Positions 13,501 through 28,500 of a stretch of 64,000 nucleotides of DNA are shown piece by piece. The DNA lies in the NCBI GenBank assembly GCA_008508345.1, contig QNGE01000106.1, forward strand, positions 25,373 to 89,372, read 5' to 3'. The notes under the pieces were generated by a model that was given only the letters and a program-made list of their open reading frames with translations, searched no databases and was not told where the DNA came from. The DNA is from Paragonimus westermani. Taxonomy: Eukaryota; Platyhelminthes; Trematoda; Plagiorchiida; Troglotrematidae. Within the stretch, counting starts at the first letter, position 1. Every line of letters starts with the position of its first letter. Position numbers and translations under genes: made by a program.

Positions 13501-16500
13501 GATGACCCTTCCCGGCAAAATCCGCTCCCTCAAGTGCATGATTTCTTCTTTCCACTTCCCCGTCCACGTCAACATCGCATGACCTATGTCCATAATCTCT
13601 GATCACCACATCACGTGCTTATTGGTTCGGGTACTCAGGGTTAGAGTGGATCCACACCTTACCTCCTGGTGTAAGGTTGTGAGTTTCCGAGCTCCGCGAC
13701 CATAGTACATTTTTTGTTGTATTCTGTCGTTGTAGATTCTGGTGAACAGATGCCTCATCCAGTGTGTTGCGGCGCAACACCTCATATATCACTGCTAATT
13801 TTACCCGCGTCCTTCGCCAAGACATTCGCTGCGTCGCACTGTATCTAACCGTCTTATTCGGCATGTTTCTTCCTTCTAGAAGCATTGGGTGCATATTTTC
13901 ATCCGACTCATGAGTAATCCGTGAACATTTTTAGCAACCCTAACAGTAGTGTCAACCATCCAGTTTGACTGACCTGCAAGTTCCAGCCAGCTCCTTCAGT
14001 GCCGTCATCTACTGGTCAACAAATTCTCCTTATTGACGTAACCTTTGAAGAAGCAGGAAACATTTCAACGTTTCATTCGTATGGCCAAGGCAGCAGTCTA
14101 AGAATCTATTAATCAATGTATCCAGGTCATCCTAGTCTTCACGGTCAGCGGAAGTCAAATTAACCAAAACTAACCTACCATTGTCTCCGACGCAATGTCG
14201 AAATATTACCAGTTAGTGCCTTCAGAACAACCTGTGCGCAGCAGTTAACTTGCTTTATTGATGACATTTCACTACTGTCATAGAAGCTTCTTCACCCCCA
14301 GAAGCAGCTGACGCTGGTCTGAATAATCTTCTCTGTCAGGAGAGAGTCGTTATCGATAAAACAAGTTACTCATTGCTTACAGGTTGTCCTGGAACTGTGG
14401 ATGTTTAATCGGTCCCAACCATTTCCGCCTATCGTCAACTGATATCCCATTGTTTCTTTGGATGAACCTCGTAACACAGTAGTCATCGGACTTCTCTCAC
14501 TCAGTAGAGAAAATCAGAATAACGGTTATCGGAACGGCATTAGGCAGTCTAAATTTATTAGAAAAACAGCCAAACCCTATTGCATCACTGAGTGCGCAAA
14601 CGAGGTTGCTCAACTTAACACCTTTGTAGTAAAGCATGAAGACCACGCTGAATGGGTTAAGTAACATAAATGACCAGTATGATATGCACTTTGAAATTGA
14701 AAAGTGTGAATTGTTGCTATAAGGTTCGGTTGAGCGCGATCCATTTCTTGTTGCTGCTGGCAGTCCGTCTGAAAATGCTGACCAGTTCACCTACTTGATA
14801 GTGCCTTCTCGACTACTGTTAACGAGAATGACGGGAAGTCCATGAGGATGCCAAAGGGAGGTGGTGTATCCGCTTAGCTTTGCTATTCGCAATGTTGCAA
14901 ACGCACTCGATCGTCGATTAAAGAAAGAGTACACAGCAAATGTGCGAAGTCCACCTTGTTTTAAGGATAAGCAACGTGACATACCCATGTGGAGGATGCA
15001 CATATTGTAACTATTACTTCCATCAGGTAGCTAGAGTGCACCGATCAGGTAAGGAACTAGGTCTGTCAGAATGTATTTAAGAAATCTGCAGGTTCGCGTT
15101 TGACGACAGAGGCAATGAAAGTGAGCGGTTTGTGCTCGACGCGTTACGTATTACAGATGCAGGTGGGAGCTTTCCATGTAACATTTATTTTTCCTTTTCA
15201 TGAGTCTTTACGATTTTACTTTTTCTGTTAATCTATCCATTATGTTGTGCTTTGTTCTATTGTGTTATATTTATCCGTTGCTCTTTCATTTCATGAACAT
15301 ACGTCAGGATCAGCGACGGGCGGAGTACATTTCAACAATGAATACGTATGTATGTGGGTAACGCACGAAGCAGACGGACTTTTGTGTATTTAAAATATTG
15401 TGTATTGGAGCTTTAATGTGCTAGTAAGACTGAATCAGCTTACGTGAATTCAGCCAGGACTAGCTTAAGATAATCCCATACTAATCATAACCGATTACAT
15501 CTGTAGATAAGACAACCATGTAAGCTAGTGGTGCAAAGGGTAAGCAATCAGTTGCTTAATATGGGTTCTGTGAGGAGGAATAGACAAGTAACTGATCGAC
15601 CTGTCACCACCGATTATTTATAGGGTTTTGTTGCCCCATTGAAATTTTAGGTGGCTATTGCAAACACGTTTGTCTTCACAGCTTTGCTTAGAGTTAATGT
15701 TAGGCCAGCAGCTTAATTGGCGAATTCTTCTCCACAGTTTTCGTCCGTTGATGGGGCGTAGAAAATAAAACGGCCATTCGATTTAAGTACCAAATTAGAT
15801 GTACGTGTGCTTAGTGTAAAACTTTCCTGTTAACCATATCATCTTGGTTTAATTCCTCATCCATTATCTCTCTTTACGTTATGTCCAAGCAAGTAGCTTA
15901 TTACACTCTTCTCTAAGTAGATAGATGGTGCTGTTTTCAGGCCACTGCTACAAAGCTGACTATCAGGATTGAAAGTGGCTTCTGAGCGCGCAAAAATATA
16001 TTGATGTTTGAAGCAGTTGGCTCCCTTAGTAAATTTGAATGCAGCAGTAAGAAGACGGACACTGGTAGGTGCTATTATTTCGTATTGTCTCTTTGGTACC
16101 AAATAACAGTAAGCAAGGGCGTATATACGGACACTGACGGGGGAAGCGTAAGGAAATAAAATAGCAAATAAGATGGAGAACAAAAGCGCTATTTTTTTTC
16201 GCCCCATCCCACTAGTGTCATATATACATGTTCCCAGTTATTGTTATTTGGTACTGCAGAGACAATATGAAATGCTAGCATCTACCAGTGTCTGTCCCAT
16301 TACTGATGTGTTCAAACATATTGATTTGTTCTCTTTCGTAAAAGTTAGTAGGCTAAAAGCCTCGTTAATGGAAATTTGACAGACCAAAAAATCGAGCCTT
16401 CTCCACAAAAATCACAATTGTGAACTTACTTCAACACATATAGCTTCATAATCAATTACACCGACATATTGGTCAGTGGGACTTGTATACACCTGTACCT

Positions 16501-19500
16501 CTCATCAACCCATAGAGGTTGATGAGTGAAATCATCGGAGTTTACGCAGTTTTGTAATCAGCTGATGCCGTTAGGAAGAAAGTGTGCTGTTTCAGAAGTC
16601 CATGAACAAATGTAGTGACACGTCAAATAAACTCTTTAGTGATGGACATTAGGTAGAACCGAAAAAGGCGGACAAAATTATGGTTTTAAAATAGCAATAA
16701 CTAGCACAATCCACCTACCTGGCATAATGCTGGATCCAGGCTCGTTTGGCGGAAGTAGTAATTCACCTAACCCACAATTGGGACCTGAACTAAGTAAGGC
16801 AAAGTCATTGGCCAATTTGAACAGAACCGTTGCTGTGGCGTTGAATGCACCACTCAGTTGAAGCAAGCCGTCGTGTCCCGAAAGAGCGGCAAATTTATTC
16901 TTAGCTGGTACAAAGTTGAGGTCAATCAATGATCCAGTCTGATTGCCGCGGAACTATTAAAGCAAGAAGGTGCCATAGAATTCACAATAAGTTTACAAAT
17001 AACAGTTTGAAAATAAATTTACAATAAGTTTACTGCTGTCAACAGTAGGAGAAAGTAATCACAGTGCTAAAGTTGACAAGACTCCTGCTAACTTTTAAAA
17101 GTATGATAGGTTGATTTGACGTTTTGTAGTTGGATATTCAATCATCCTCATCAGTAGTGAAATATCAGTGGCTGATAGAGACCCAATATGTCGGTTAAAC
17201 CTTTCAACCAGTAATGCTGTTAATAAATCGAATGCAGCTGAAACAATTTTTTACGGAAAGATTTGTCTTAGCTTAACAAACATACAACACCACTCTAGGA
17301 TTTGTACCATGATTTGTCTCATACAATTTTGCATGCGCCTCTCACCTTCTGCATACGTGCATTTGGCGTCCGAAGAATATGAACCTGATTAGTTTATTAC
17401 CAAAAATTCTCATCCCTTTCAGAATGGCACTAGTTTACCGTAGTGGCTGATTAACAAACCCTAAATGTATACTTTCGACACTATTCTTGAATTGATATTT
17501 TTCGAAGGAAAAATCCGATTAAGATCTGTTCCAGTTCACTGTTGATGTTCTTTATCCAGAGAGTCAGGAGAACAAGCCTCATGTGCACTTTTTGTTCATG
17601 TGCCCAGTTTCTCACGAGTGTCCACTGGCCTAAAAGTTACTTCAGAATCCAAACGAAACGATGCGTGAAATTAGTCCAGTACGTTCCAACCCATCTACCA
17701 AAATGGCCTCTTTGCCGCATCTGCGCCGTGGCAGTAAAATCCAATACACTGTCCCAACTGACAAGCCTCAATCCATTGTTCCTTTGATTGCCGGTCAAAT
17801 GCACTCAAACGCTTTCATTCTAACTGGCAGTTCAGCATCCGCTTTACAAAAGAACTGCTCACCTCCGTTCCATTGGGCTAAAAGTGCGCAAGAACTTACG
17901 TGTCAACGAAACAAGGAAAATCTTTATACATTTACTTCACTTGTAATTTTCGGTAAACCAGACGCTCACTTCTAGTGTGCGCGTTAATATGGCAGACCCA
18001 CACACAGATTCACACAGTTGTTGACTTGCACTGATCATTACACATATTGACCATAAAAAGAACACTAATTTAACCGAGGATAATGTAGGGAGTATCGTGC
18101 AACTCTTAGTTACCTCATTCGGAGTACCCGCTTCCACTACCACTGGCTGCGGTTCTTGGTGCCCATTAATGCTGCTTCGTGATCTGCGAGACCACACTTG
18201 GTTGGGACTCTTTCCGATCATCACCTATCACCAAGCAGTCAAGAGATTGGTGGAACGTCTTGATCGTCAACTGAAGGCTGTTATCTTCTCCAGCAGGGGA
18301 CAGAGGCCTGAACGTATTAGGAGTCCAGACCACTAATAAAGAGTAAACCGAGTAGACTTCGACAAGGCTGGTCTACGGCAACACGTTAATGTCGACAGAT
18401 AAAATTATAGCGAATTTTCAAGTCACGTGTAGGGTGGCTTTAAGGTCATATGCATAACGATTGGCATAACATGAGCAATAGCGAAACCAACAATAACATG
18501 AATTATGCAGAAACTATATCCGACACGTACAGTTTTGCTTTATAGCGCTCACCAGAGTTAGCCTACAGAAGAAGTCCCCACAATCACCCCTGGACGATCT
18601 CTTTAAATTTATCGGACGTTAAGAAAAATACTCCATTAGAGACCGCAAAGTTGTTCCAGATTCCGTAAAAATTGATCATTTATATGGGCACTCTTGATGT
18701 ATGTCTCCAATTTAGAAGTACACACTCCCTTTATCCATACACGCCATCCTAATAAGCTAAATCCATGACATCCTCAGCCAGAAGAGTGAGTCACGATCAA
18801 CCACTGATGATGTGTAGAAGTGCTTACCTCCTCCACCTCAGGAAATTTACGAGCGGACCCGTAGCCTTCCCCTAGGTCCTGCCGATTTCAAAACACTGTC
18901 TTTCGTACAGGCGGGCATCCTGTGTTCAAACCAACGTTCTGGGGGAGAGTTTTTGCATCTTTATTCCTCACAAATGCTGCTACTTTTCTAAAACCTTCCA
19001 CTTCCCATAAATACACATGTACATTCAGTGGTTGAAACATGCAAACCAAAGAAATACTTCTTTACCGAGCACTATGAGTCTGTTCGTTCCTTCTCCGTTC
19101 AGAAGTTTGCTGTGCTGGGATTTGCAGGTTATGAAAGGATGCTTCAGTAAACTTCCAGGATTACATGTCTTAGCAATCATCTCAACTGTGGATTCAAAAA
19201 CCTCCTAAAGAAGAACAACCAACTGAATTCACCTGAATAATTTTTATTGTGTGTAACAGGACTCTAAACGTGAAAAACTTCACTAATTACTGTAAATTAA
19301 CATATTAAACCTTCACTACCGTTGTTTGTGTCTGTTACAAAATGTACAATTTGCTGTACACAATGTTAGCAACTGATACATGGCTAGGCAACAGAAACAA
19401 TACAGCCCAATCGCCACGTGATCATTCTCAGTAATTAATTAACTGTTTCGTGGATACATGATACAACGCGAATAGTAATTGGAGATATGGTCAGATCTGA

Positions 19501-22500
19501 CCTGTGAATGAACTAAGCAACGCAAGTCTTACTGACAAAACTCTCGTCAGATGGAAGCGAGCCTTGAGGATAACTTCATCTTCGAAACCACCACGTACTC
19601 TGCATCTGGTCTAACCTAACCGATGCTAAAGAAGTAAACAGCGTGCGTAAGCTCTCGACCGACATTTCTGAACACACAGAATCTTGGAATTAACAAGCGT
19701 ATCGGCATGTTAGAAATGAAAAAACGTTAGGGTGTCTTCACACAGTTAGTATTCTCAGCCCACAGGTATAACATTGTGAATATACTAGTGGCCTAAAATG
19801 AAACCGAAAGGTTCGCAGCTATTCTGAAGGAACACATTTGTGGAGGTAGCGTGCACTTCGTCCACCACTGAAAGGCCGAAATCAGTGTGGCATCAGCGGC
19901 GGTGAATACTGAAAAATGTCAGGTGGTTTTGGCGATCCCGATGTTTGTCCCAATTTTTGTCCTGACCAATTCGAACTCGTCACCAACAATGATTAGTGCG
20001 ATTATACTCCACTGTCAAGGTGGGCGTAGAACGTTCATAATAAGCACCGTTGACAAGAAATCAGTAGCTGACGCTAACACTCAATTATCACACATACCTG
20101 AGAAAGAAACATGCCCAGGTTTAAAGGTAAGAAAGAGTACAGTAATGTAATTTAACACAAAACCCCATTTCTAAATTCGAACACTCGACATAGAAGCGTC
20201 GACGTACCCTATACAACCAGCCTGAAATGAAAATAAGAAGGTATTCACATCCGTACAGTCTTTGCTGTTCTGCCTTGTTAGTTGACCATCGCATACCACA
20301 GACCAAAATGCCAACAGAATCTACCGAAGACTTCGTTGACTGAGTGCACAGAACTTCAGACTACCGAAAGGTTGTCAGTCTGCTACAGTCTTGAAAGAAA
20401 AGAGGAGAGGGAGGTTTATAACTCCCGGTCTGTACTCGTTGTACGAAGCGTATTAATTCCACGGATTTTTCTCGATTCTACAGATGCACAGTGGCGGAAT
20501 AACAATTAACCCAATGTCAAAAAACCATCTTGCTGATCCCGGTGGCGTCGTTGTAACCATCGTTTGCACGATCTCCACTGCACACAGGCCACACTTTGGT
20601 CACCATTATTCAAATAATCAGGTTTGTAACATGCATTAGTTAACCCGATTCATCACAGTTCTGTAAGCTCCAACCACTGACAGAAAGTTCAAAACAGAAC
20701 AGCCCACTCTAGTTGATAACGATAATAGCTCGAGTAGCGTGAATCACCATCACTCTTGTCGGAACAACTTGTGAGCAATCGATAATTTGGTTCGTCGGTA
20801 ACGTCACATGCTTACCACCGAACTTACCTCAGGACAGTAATTCGAGAGTGAAATAGCAATTTTGCTTACGAAAAGAAAGAAATAAAGGACGAATTGAGCA
20901 AGTAGTTGCACCCAATGAACTCAGTGTGGACAGAAGTGTTTCCACACCACAACAGCTTGTACGGTATTTATCAGAAATCCTACAACTAACGGGGAAACCA
21001 GGCTGTACTATTCAGAATCATCACTGTTCACTTAAAATAAGTTAGACCTCTGTCCAGCACGAGTAAATACTTGATATTTTGGATGCCACATCGTTATTTT
21101 TAACGTATCTCAGACAGCAGCGTTAGAAATAGCCAGACAACCATCATTCTGTACACTGATCTGGAGTAAGGAACACTTAATTGTCCACCAGATGGCAGCT
21201 GATGAATTCGTACGTTCTTATATGGACCGCTTTGGTTACAATTCGAAATCGTACGAGGGAAAACGGAGATTACTTACAAGAATCCTAATGGCCCCTTTCT
21301 TCGGAAATATTTATATCGAACAAGTTGAGAGGACACCGAAACAATCTAAAATCTCACTAAAAGTTTAGTGGCGTTAAGTAAACGACACTTTTGATTACGG
21401 AGGTAGACCGAGTTCAAGAAAAGCTATCGCAATACCCCAATCGGAAAAAGCGTAGAAACCGATGGACAATAGAACTGGAACATGAGTGGCCAGGAAGCAT
21501 GTTTAGACTGTCTGGTCTATGGGGAGGAAAATGCCTTAGGAACACCGTTTGCCACAAAACCAGGTCTGCTCATCCTAAACAGATTTGTACTGGCATTGCG
21601 AGCTCAATATTTCGCAGGAACTTACACCTACTCATAAATGTTGGTAACCAAAGGATAGCACAAAACAGGGCAGGTTAGCCTGAATAGTTTCTTAAAGGAT
21701 AGTTAGGATGGGTGGTCAATCAAGTTTCAAAGAGGCCAAAGGACAATATGGTTTGAAGAAGCTTCTGAGTTGGAAACGAACCGCTAAAACTCATCAACAT
21801 TGCCCACTGCTCAAAAGTGGTTCTGAAACTATGGGAACTTTATCGGTCACAAACATCATTCAATCAACGCCTTTTATTGTGAAGATAGTTTGTTTTCATT
21901 TACTTATACCAAAATTCATCTCCCTGGGATAAAATCGCAATTATCAAGTTTTTCTCGCCCCCACCTCCCACCAGCTGCAAAACTACATTTCTCCGTTGAT
22001 AGGTATATTGGGAATGATGGAAGCGTGTTTAGTACTCCGATGAGCTAAGTAACGTAACGAACTGGGTCGAATGAGAAATGGAAGCTAGAAAACTGCTGAG
22101 CGTCTATCAGATACACAAAACAATAGACGCCGAGACAATAGTAGCGTTAGTTACTGTGTGTGAGTGGGTAGTCCGTTAATGTACGCCTATAACAATACAA
22201 TCCAAAGAGAGGATGAAACATTTCACATAGTCTGTCAAACCTATACAGAATAGTTGCCGTAAAAACTGTCTAGTATTTAAAAAAACGCTTAAATCAGGAA
22301 ACAGGCTAACTACTAGTGGTTCATGCCTCTGCTCCGACAGTCAGCCTGGGTGTTCCACATTATGTCGCCAGTGATAAAGTGGTTTAGGCATTATAAGGCC
22401 GCATAACCAATTAGGACGAGATGTCAAAGAACCATATTATTCAGTGGATGTTTACATTATGCTAAACTTCTGGGATGAATAAATGCATTCTTATGTGGCC

Positions 22501-25500
22501 CCCTATCTACGTAAGTCATTTTAAAAGCATTACCATGATATCAGAGTCATAAGCTTACCAACGGCTAAAAGGTGGGAAGTGCTGGGGCTCCGCAGATATG
22601 GCCGTTGTTTGGCATTTGGTCAGATGCAAAAATGTGGCTAGAGACAAGGCGGATAATACGAAACACAGTTTATACTTTTCGAATTCCATCTTCACCAGTT
22701 GGAAACGATGAAAAATAATCACATCTGGCAGATTAGAAACGACCAGACTAGGGATGATCCATTTTTGCGGGTTAAAAGGCCCACCTTACAAATGACGATT
22801 ATGAACAAGCCACAATCAAGTAGCACGCTGCCAATTTAAAGTGCTTTAGCGTGTGTNNNNNNNNNNNNNNNNNNNNNNNNNNNNNNNNNNNNNNNNNNNN
22901 NNNNNNNNNNNNNNNNNNNNNNNNNNNNNNNNNNNNNNNNNNNNNNNNNNNNNNNNNNNNNNNNNNNNNNNNNNNNNNNNNNNNNNNNNNNNNNNNNNNN
23001 NNNNNNNNNNNNNNNNNNNNNNNNNNNNNNNNNNNNNNNNNNNNNNNNNNNNNNNNNNNNNNNNNNNNNNNNNNNNNNNNNNNNNNNNNNNNNNNNNNNN
23101 NNNNNNNNNNNNNNNNNNNNNNNNNNNNNNNNNNNNNNNNNNNNNNNNNNNNNNNNNNNNNNNNNNNNNNNNNNNAGCCCGGTCACTCACCTTGTTCAGC
23201 ATGGTCTGCATGTCTTCGGCAGAGGGGCTAAGTAAGACAATGTCGTCCGCATACTCCAGGTCGGTCAATCTAGCGCCAGGAAGAAGCTCAACACCAAGCC
23301 CACTGGATTCACGAAGCGCCCCCTCCACAATGTCGTCCATGACAAAATTGAACGAGCGTGTGTAGCAAAGGTGAAAGGGTTTTACTCTTGAAGGAAGTGG
23401 GGTGGAGTCCCTTTTGTTTAGATGCCTCATTGCTCTCTAGAGTCCTACTATTTTGCAAGGATTCGTCTTCTTCTAGAAAGGAGAAGTAAATTATTCTTAT
23501 GGTACTAGTTCTTTCAGTGCTCTGCTTGCTCTTCCGCCTTGTTAACAAACGACCGGCTAGAGTTGCATGTGCTTACACTTGGGCCATCACTAGCAGCAGC
23601 GTTTTTAATTCCATAATATAATGTTTAAATCCATCTTCGGAATACCTTTTGACTACCATGTCCCATAATTGCTTCTGGCTAAAAACCTTAAGTGGTTTTC
23701 GATGAGTTCAACAGGAGAAACGGAGGTCCATCAACTGGCTGTAGAATAAAATTGAAATATACAGCGTAAGTGGTAAGGTTTCACACAGTAGTAATATAAT
23801 TTCGCCAGGTTGGGAGTTAGCAGCGTTCAATAATTTCGTATAACTTTAAGCCTACTTATTTTTGTTAAACTAACCTTTTGTCAGAAAAGTTTCAAGGTTT
23901 GAAATCACTTTCAATGAGAACGGTCGTTTGATCAGATCCTAAGCAGATTCATCAGCGTGGCGTAATTTTCAATCGCTGAGATAACTGTGGTAGCGGCGCA
24001 TGCTATCAACCATGTGGCCAGACACTCCAGCTCAAGTAGACGTCCCTATTAATGGTGCTAAACCAAAAGTCGGGTCTGCATGCGCTACGAGAGCACATAT
24101 TAGATGATTTGTAAACCCTGACAAAAGTACCCAGAGAAAACTCAAAATAATGTACCTAACAAGGTGAAAGGGTAATTTAAAGTGTCACAAAATGTTACCC
24201 AGTAAGACGTTAAAAGTAACCAACGATTCAATTGGAATTTTATTCCGCCAGGTTGTAAGCAATGTCGTTTTTAAAACCTTGGCCATGAACTTTAACTGAT
24301 CGTAGCCACCGAGATGGGGGAAGCATGTTTAGTTGCCTTAATGGTATAAACCAGCAGCGGAAGAAAACACTAAATTTGAGTAGTACAAGGACAGACAAAA
24401 TAAGATAGGCGTAGGGGAACTTAGTCAAACAAACATGCGTCAGTGACGGATTAGGGAGCGAAGAACATTGCATGTACATTTAACTTGCACGGTAGGGTTT
24501 ACAGTAGATGCAACGAATAAATCTGGACTCAGTTTAATGCATTCCCCTTAGTAGTCAAATATTCTACATCGGCAGTTGGTAATGCCTTACTAACAAATAA
24601 TTGTGCAACAGACAGATCTAACGCAACGTAACATAACACAACATAACATAATGAGTAATATTAATAAGAAATAGATAAGTTACTGGCACCAAAAGCAGAT
24701 AATTGGGAAAGTCTGTTGAACGGAGGAAGGCTACGTGTTAACACAGACAAAAACAAATGCCTGAGCACGTGGTTACAAAAGAAGGTTGACATCATATAAG
24801 GACGAGGTGAGCAATTTACACCAATCACTGATATCCATTTTATCTTTCTTCAAAAATATATCCCAGAAAATGAAAATACTCACATCCCTAAGTTTTATTG
24901 ACAACAATTTTTCGTGACGCAACCGATCGACTTCCGTAGGAACCACGACAGAGTGTCATAGTTGTTACGGCTCAAAATCTCTTCTTGCTTTAGCTTACCA
25001 AAGTGGAAAAAGTCTTCTTCTGGAGGCAATATCACAGAAGGATATAAGGTGTGAAACTATTAAACTGGATGGTGGCTGCAAAATCATAGACACCTACAGA
25101 AAAAAGATGCTGAGTACTTAAATCAGCATGTTTAAAAGTTGAATTAATTTGAGGTTGATAAATATAACGCCTCCTATCGTTAAACGAGCATCCGGCTGAT
25201 AATCACTTATGCGGCTGTTTCACCCTAGGAAGGTGGTCCGGATTGTCACATGCACAATATCCACATGTTAGTAGTTCATTAGTAGTCACAAGAACACGAA
25301 CACATGCAACACAACATTCAGCCTATATGTCACATTGCACGTCATGCATATTCAGTTAGGCGGGGATGAGCATGTTTCGTAGCTAATTTAAATGGACACA
25401 TCTCGAAGGGATATGTATACCTAGCATCACTGAAGCTGGTGGGTAGTTGCAGAGATTCGTTTCTGCATTTTCTGGTGGGGTTCATCAATAAGATGCACCA

Positions 25501-28500
25501 CCGGGCTAGTCTGCATGAAATGTGTTTTTCACATTCGAAGTTCAGAATGTTGCTTCGGGACTATGGAATCCACACTTTCACTTTCTTTACTGAATACCGT
25601 CAGCCTCGGACTGTTAATAATTTCATTTAATTGGGCAAAATCCCGTCTCCAGCTTACAGCACTATTGATGAAGTATCCCCGGGAATACCAAAGGTACGTG
25701 CTGCATCAGCCAATTTGAGTTGTCCAGTATCAAAACTACCTCTGATTACCCCTGAAAAGAAAACGTACTTAATGCTTGTGTGTATTCTGTCATCCCCATA
25801 AATAAGACATCGACTGGTCTGCAGTGCTTGAAACTAGTTGTTACAGCCAGTCGACCCAAATTGAAAGGCATGATTGCATGAGCAACACTGCCGTTCGTCA
25901 GCTCCTTTTCATGAACGTTCGAGCTACGCGACCACTTGGTTTAACAACATGATTTCGCAGCCTGTGGTGGCTAAACCACGTGCTCCGAATGCCAACCTAG
26001 TGTATACCGCATTGAGTACTACATCAAAGACAGCCTCAGTACTCAAGCGGAAGAAACAAAGTTGAAAAAATGGTGATTGCAGCATACGCTAAGAGCACCA
26101 AAAGTCGGATAAAACTAATTAGTAGTTGGGCAATGGTATGATAAGGGAGCAACAGCACAACTGGCTTTCCAATCAAATAAAGTAAATAGATATCACCTGA
26201 TTATCGCTAGTTAGAATCGCCGTTCGAGATGGTAAAGTGACGCAGTGAGTAGAGTACCTTCACGCAAAACATTTCCGTCAAGTAATGTTTCAATCCACTT
26301 TCACCTTCTTCGACTCTTCCTCTTTTATATCTTACGCTACTGATGTGGTGAACGGCGGCTCGAACTATGGTACTTTCCGGACACGTTCAGAGCCGTCATG
26401 GATGATTAAATATAGATCGTCGCCCAGGTATGACCATGACTAACTACTTGCCTCACCGCGGAAAAATCTCGAGTTATCTCTGAAATTCGTGTAGGTCCAT
26501 TTTCAAAAGGATTCTGAAGCCTTATTTCTATATCGTCTGATCTTGCTTTCTGAGGTTGCTTTAAAAGTGATACTTTTGATTACGGAGTATTCTTTAAATA
26601 AACAAATACGGCACAATTACTTTGTGGAATATCTAAATTATGAAGTTATGATCGCACCATAAGAAAGAACAGCAGCCGCTGTGTTGCGTAAGATCTTTGA
26701 AAATGAAGAGGTGGAACCATTCAAACTGGGTGAACACTTGAACAAACCACATTTAGATATAGCATAGGGGCGATTGTTATATTTACAGTCAAACCATGGC
26801 GACAGTGACTGACAAATCTACTCTACACGATATTGTATCACATTTAAAAACAAAATTGACCAGTTACATGTTTCTTACCATGCCATGAAGCTCAATTGTA
26901 AATGTACTAAGTCCCAAATAATCGGCGAACATTTGATTCTGCTAACAACAAATGAATTTCAGAATACTTGTATGCATAGTTCACCCAGCGGAGTTACCCA
27001 TCAAGCTAAAACGGGGATAGACTGAATGGTTGGATTGATTGTGAAAATACTATGCAGCCTGTTAATGATAACTGAGACTATATTGCAGTTGGATGGGGCC
27101 ACACTACTATGAAGTAAACTTTTGACGGCTGTTTACGTTTAGCTCACCAGAAATGGACATTCGGCTAACTAATTGCTAAAAATAAAATGGCTTGGGAAGT
27201 ACAACAAAAACTTTCAGTATTTGGTATTGTCGAAGAGTCTCTAACAGAAAATATTTCACTTGGGAAGCGTTCTTATTATGTGGTAGAGAGGATGCTTGAA
27301 ATAACAGGTCAAAACCGCAAATTTACTACTCCCGCACGAAAACTGAACTCATTGAAGTTGGTCTTTGATATAATTCAGACATCTTGTGAACTAATGAATA
27401 AGAACGCAGCGTTATAAAACACCGGTTGTTACCATCACCGCGACACTTAGTAGAATTACCATGTTTTGAAGTTTTTAAAGTTATAAATGTTTCGGTATAC
27501 AAATAGCAAAGAGGTCCGAAGCCATCGAAGCATGCAGACTAGCCACGGCTCTCGAAAGTTTGCTGTTCTACTCGTCTTCGAGCACGTGACAAATGGTCAT
27601 TACGGTTCTTTCAAGACCCTAACATTGCACTCAATAGAACGTGAAAGTCAGAAGCGCTTCTTGGTCGAACTTACAGCGTTTATCTTAGATAAATTAAGAC
27701 ATTTTCAAATGATGTGGTCTTCGTTGAAGTCGAATCAGCTTGATGTGAGCTGTGTACAAGTTAACTTTTTAAATGCATTCGTGATCATCATCATCATCAT
27801 CATCACCACCACCATCATCATCATCATCATCATCATCACAGACAGCAATACATCAGTGGTTCACACCAAAGCTTAACTGCCACACAACCATGAAGAAACA
27901 GCAAACCCTATATAGGAAGAGAGAAGGAGAAAAGACGACGGGAAGGGACCTCACTGCTGAAAATGACTACGTCCATATTCAAACATTCACCATAAAGGTG
28001 TCTACACCTTGCAAACAAACAACCGAGCTGCAAGTGAGAGTACGGCATTTGTAATCATCGAGAGACATTCTAAGTTTGTAGCCCAGATGCGCAGGACTGC
28101 ATAAACGTCCCAAACGATCAAATTGAAACACATTATGCGTACACTCGAGTTGTACAAACCATGTCAAATTTAAGGCCTACTACATACTCCACGTTAAAAA
28201 TTACCTCACAAATTCGGTTCTGGGTATTCGTAATAAGGAAATTGGAGGAAAGGAAGACGAACTCGTCCCTCCCTAAAAAAACGTTTGTCTGACGTCACGT
28301 TCAAAAATCATTCAAGAGGCTTGTACACAGAAGGGAATCTGCGGACGCCATCCAAAGTTGTGAGAACTCCTTAAGATTCTGCTTATCGCTGTTTCAACCG
28401 CAGTTCTATTGGGATGACTCTCACTTCAGCTGTTTTAAACCGATCAACATCTGGGAATAAAGTTAAAAATGCTAAACCCGTGGCTTTCGTAGCCACCCTA

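Noticed and set aside
27487..27876. 129-codon frame ending in Ile/Thr runs
   Set aside because: Much of its length comes from translating the ATC microsatellite; the rest has no recognised motif.
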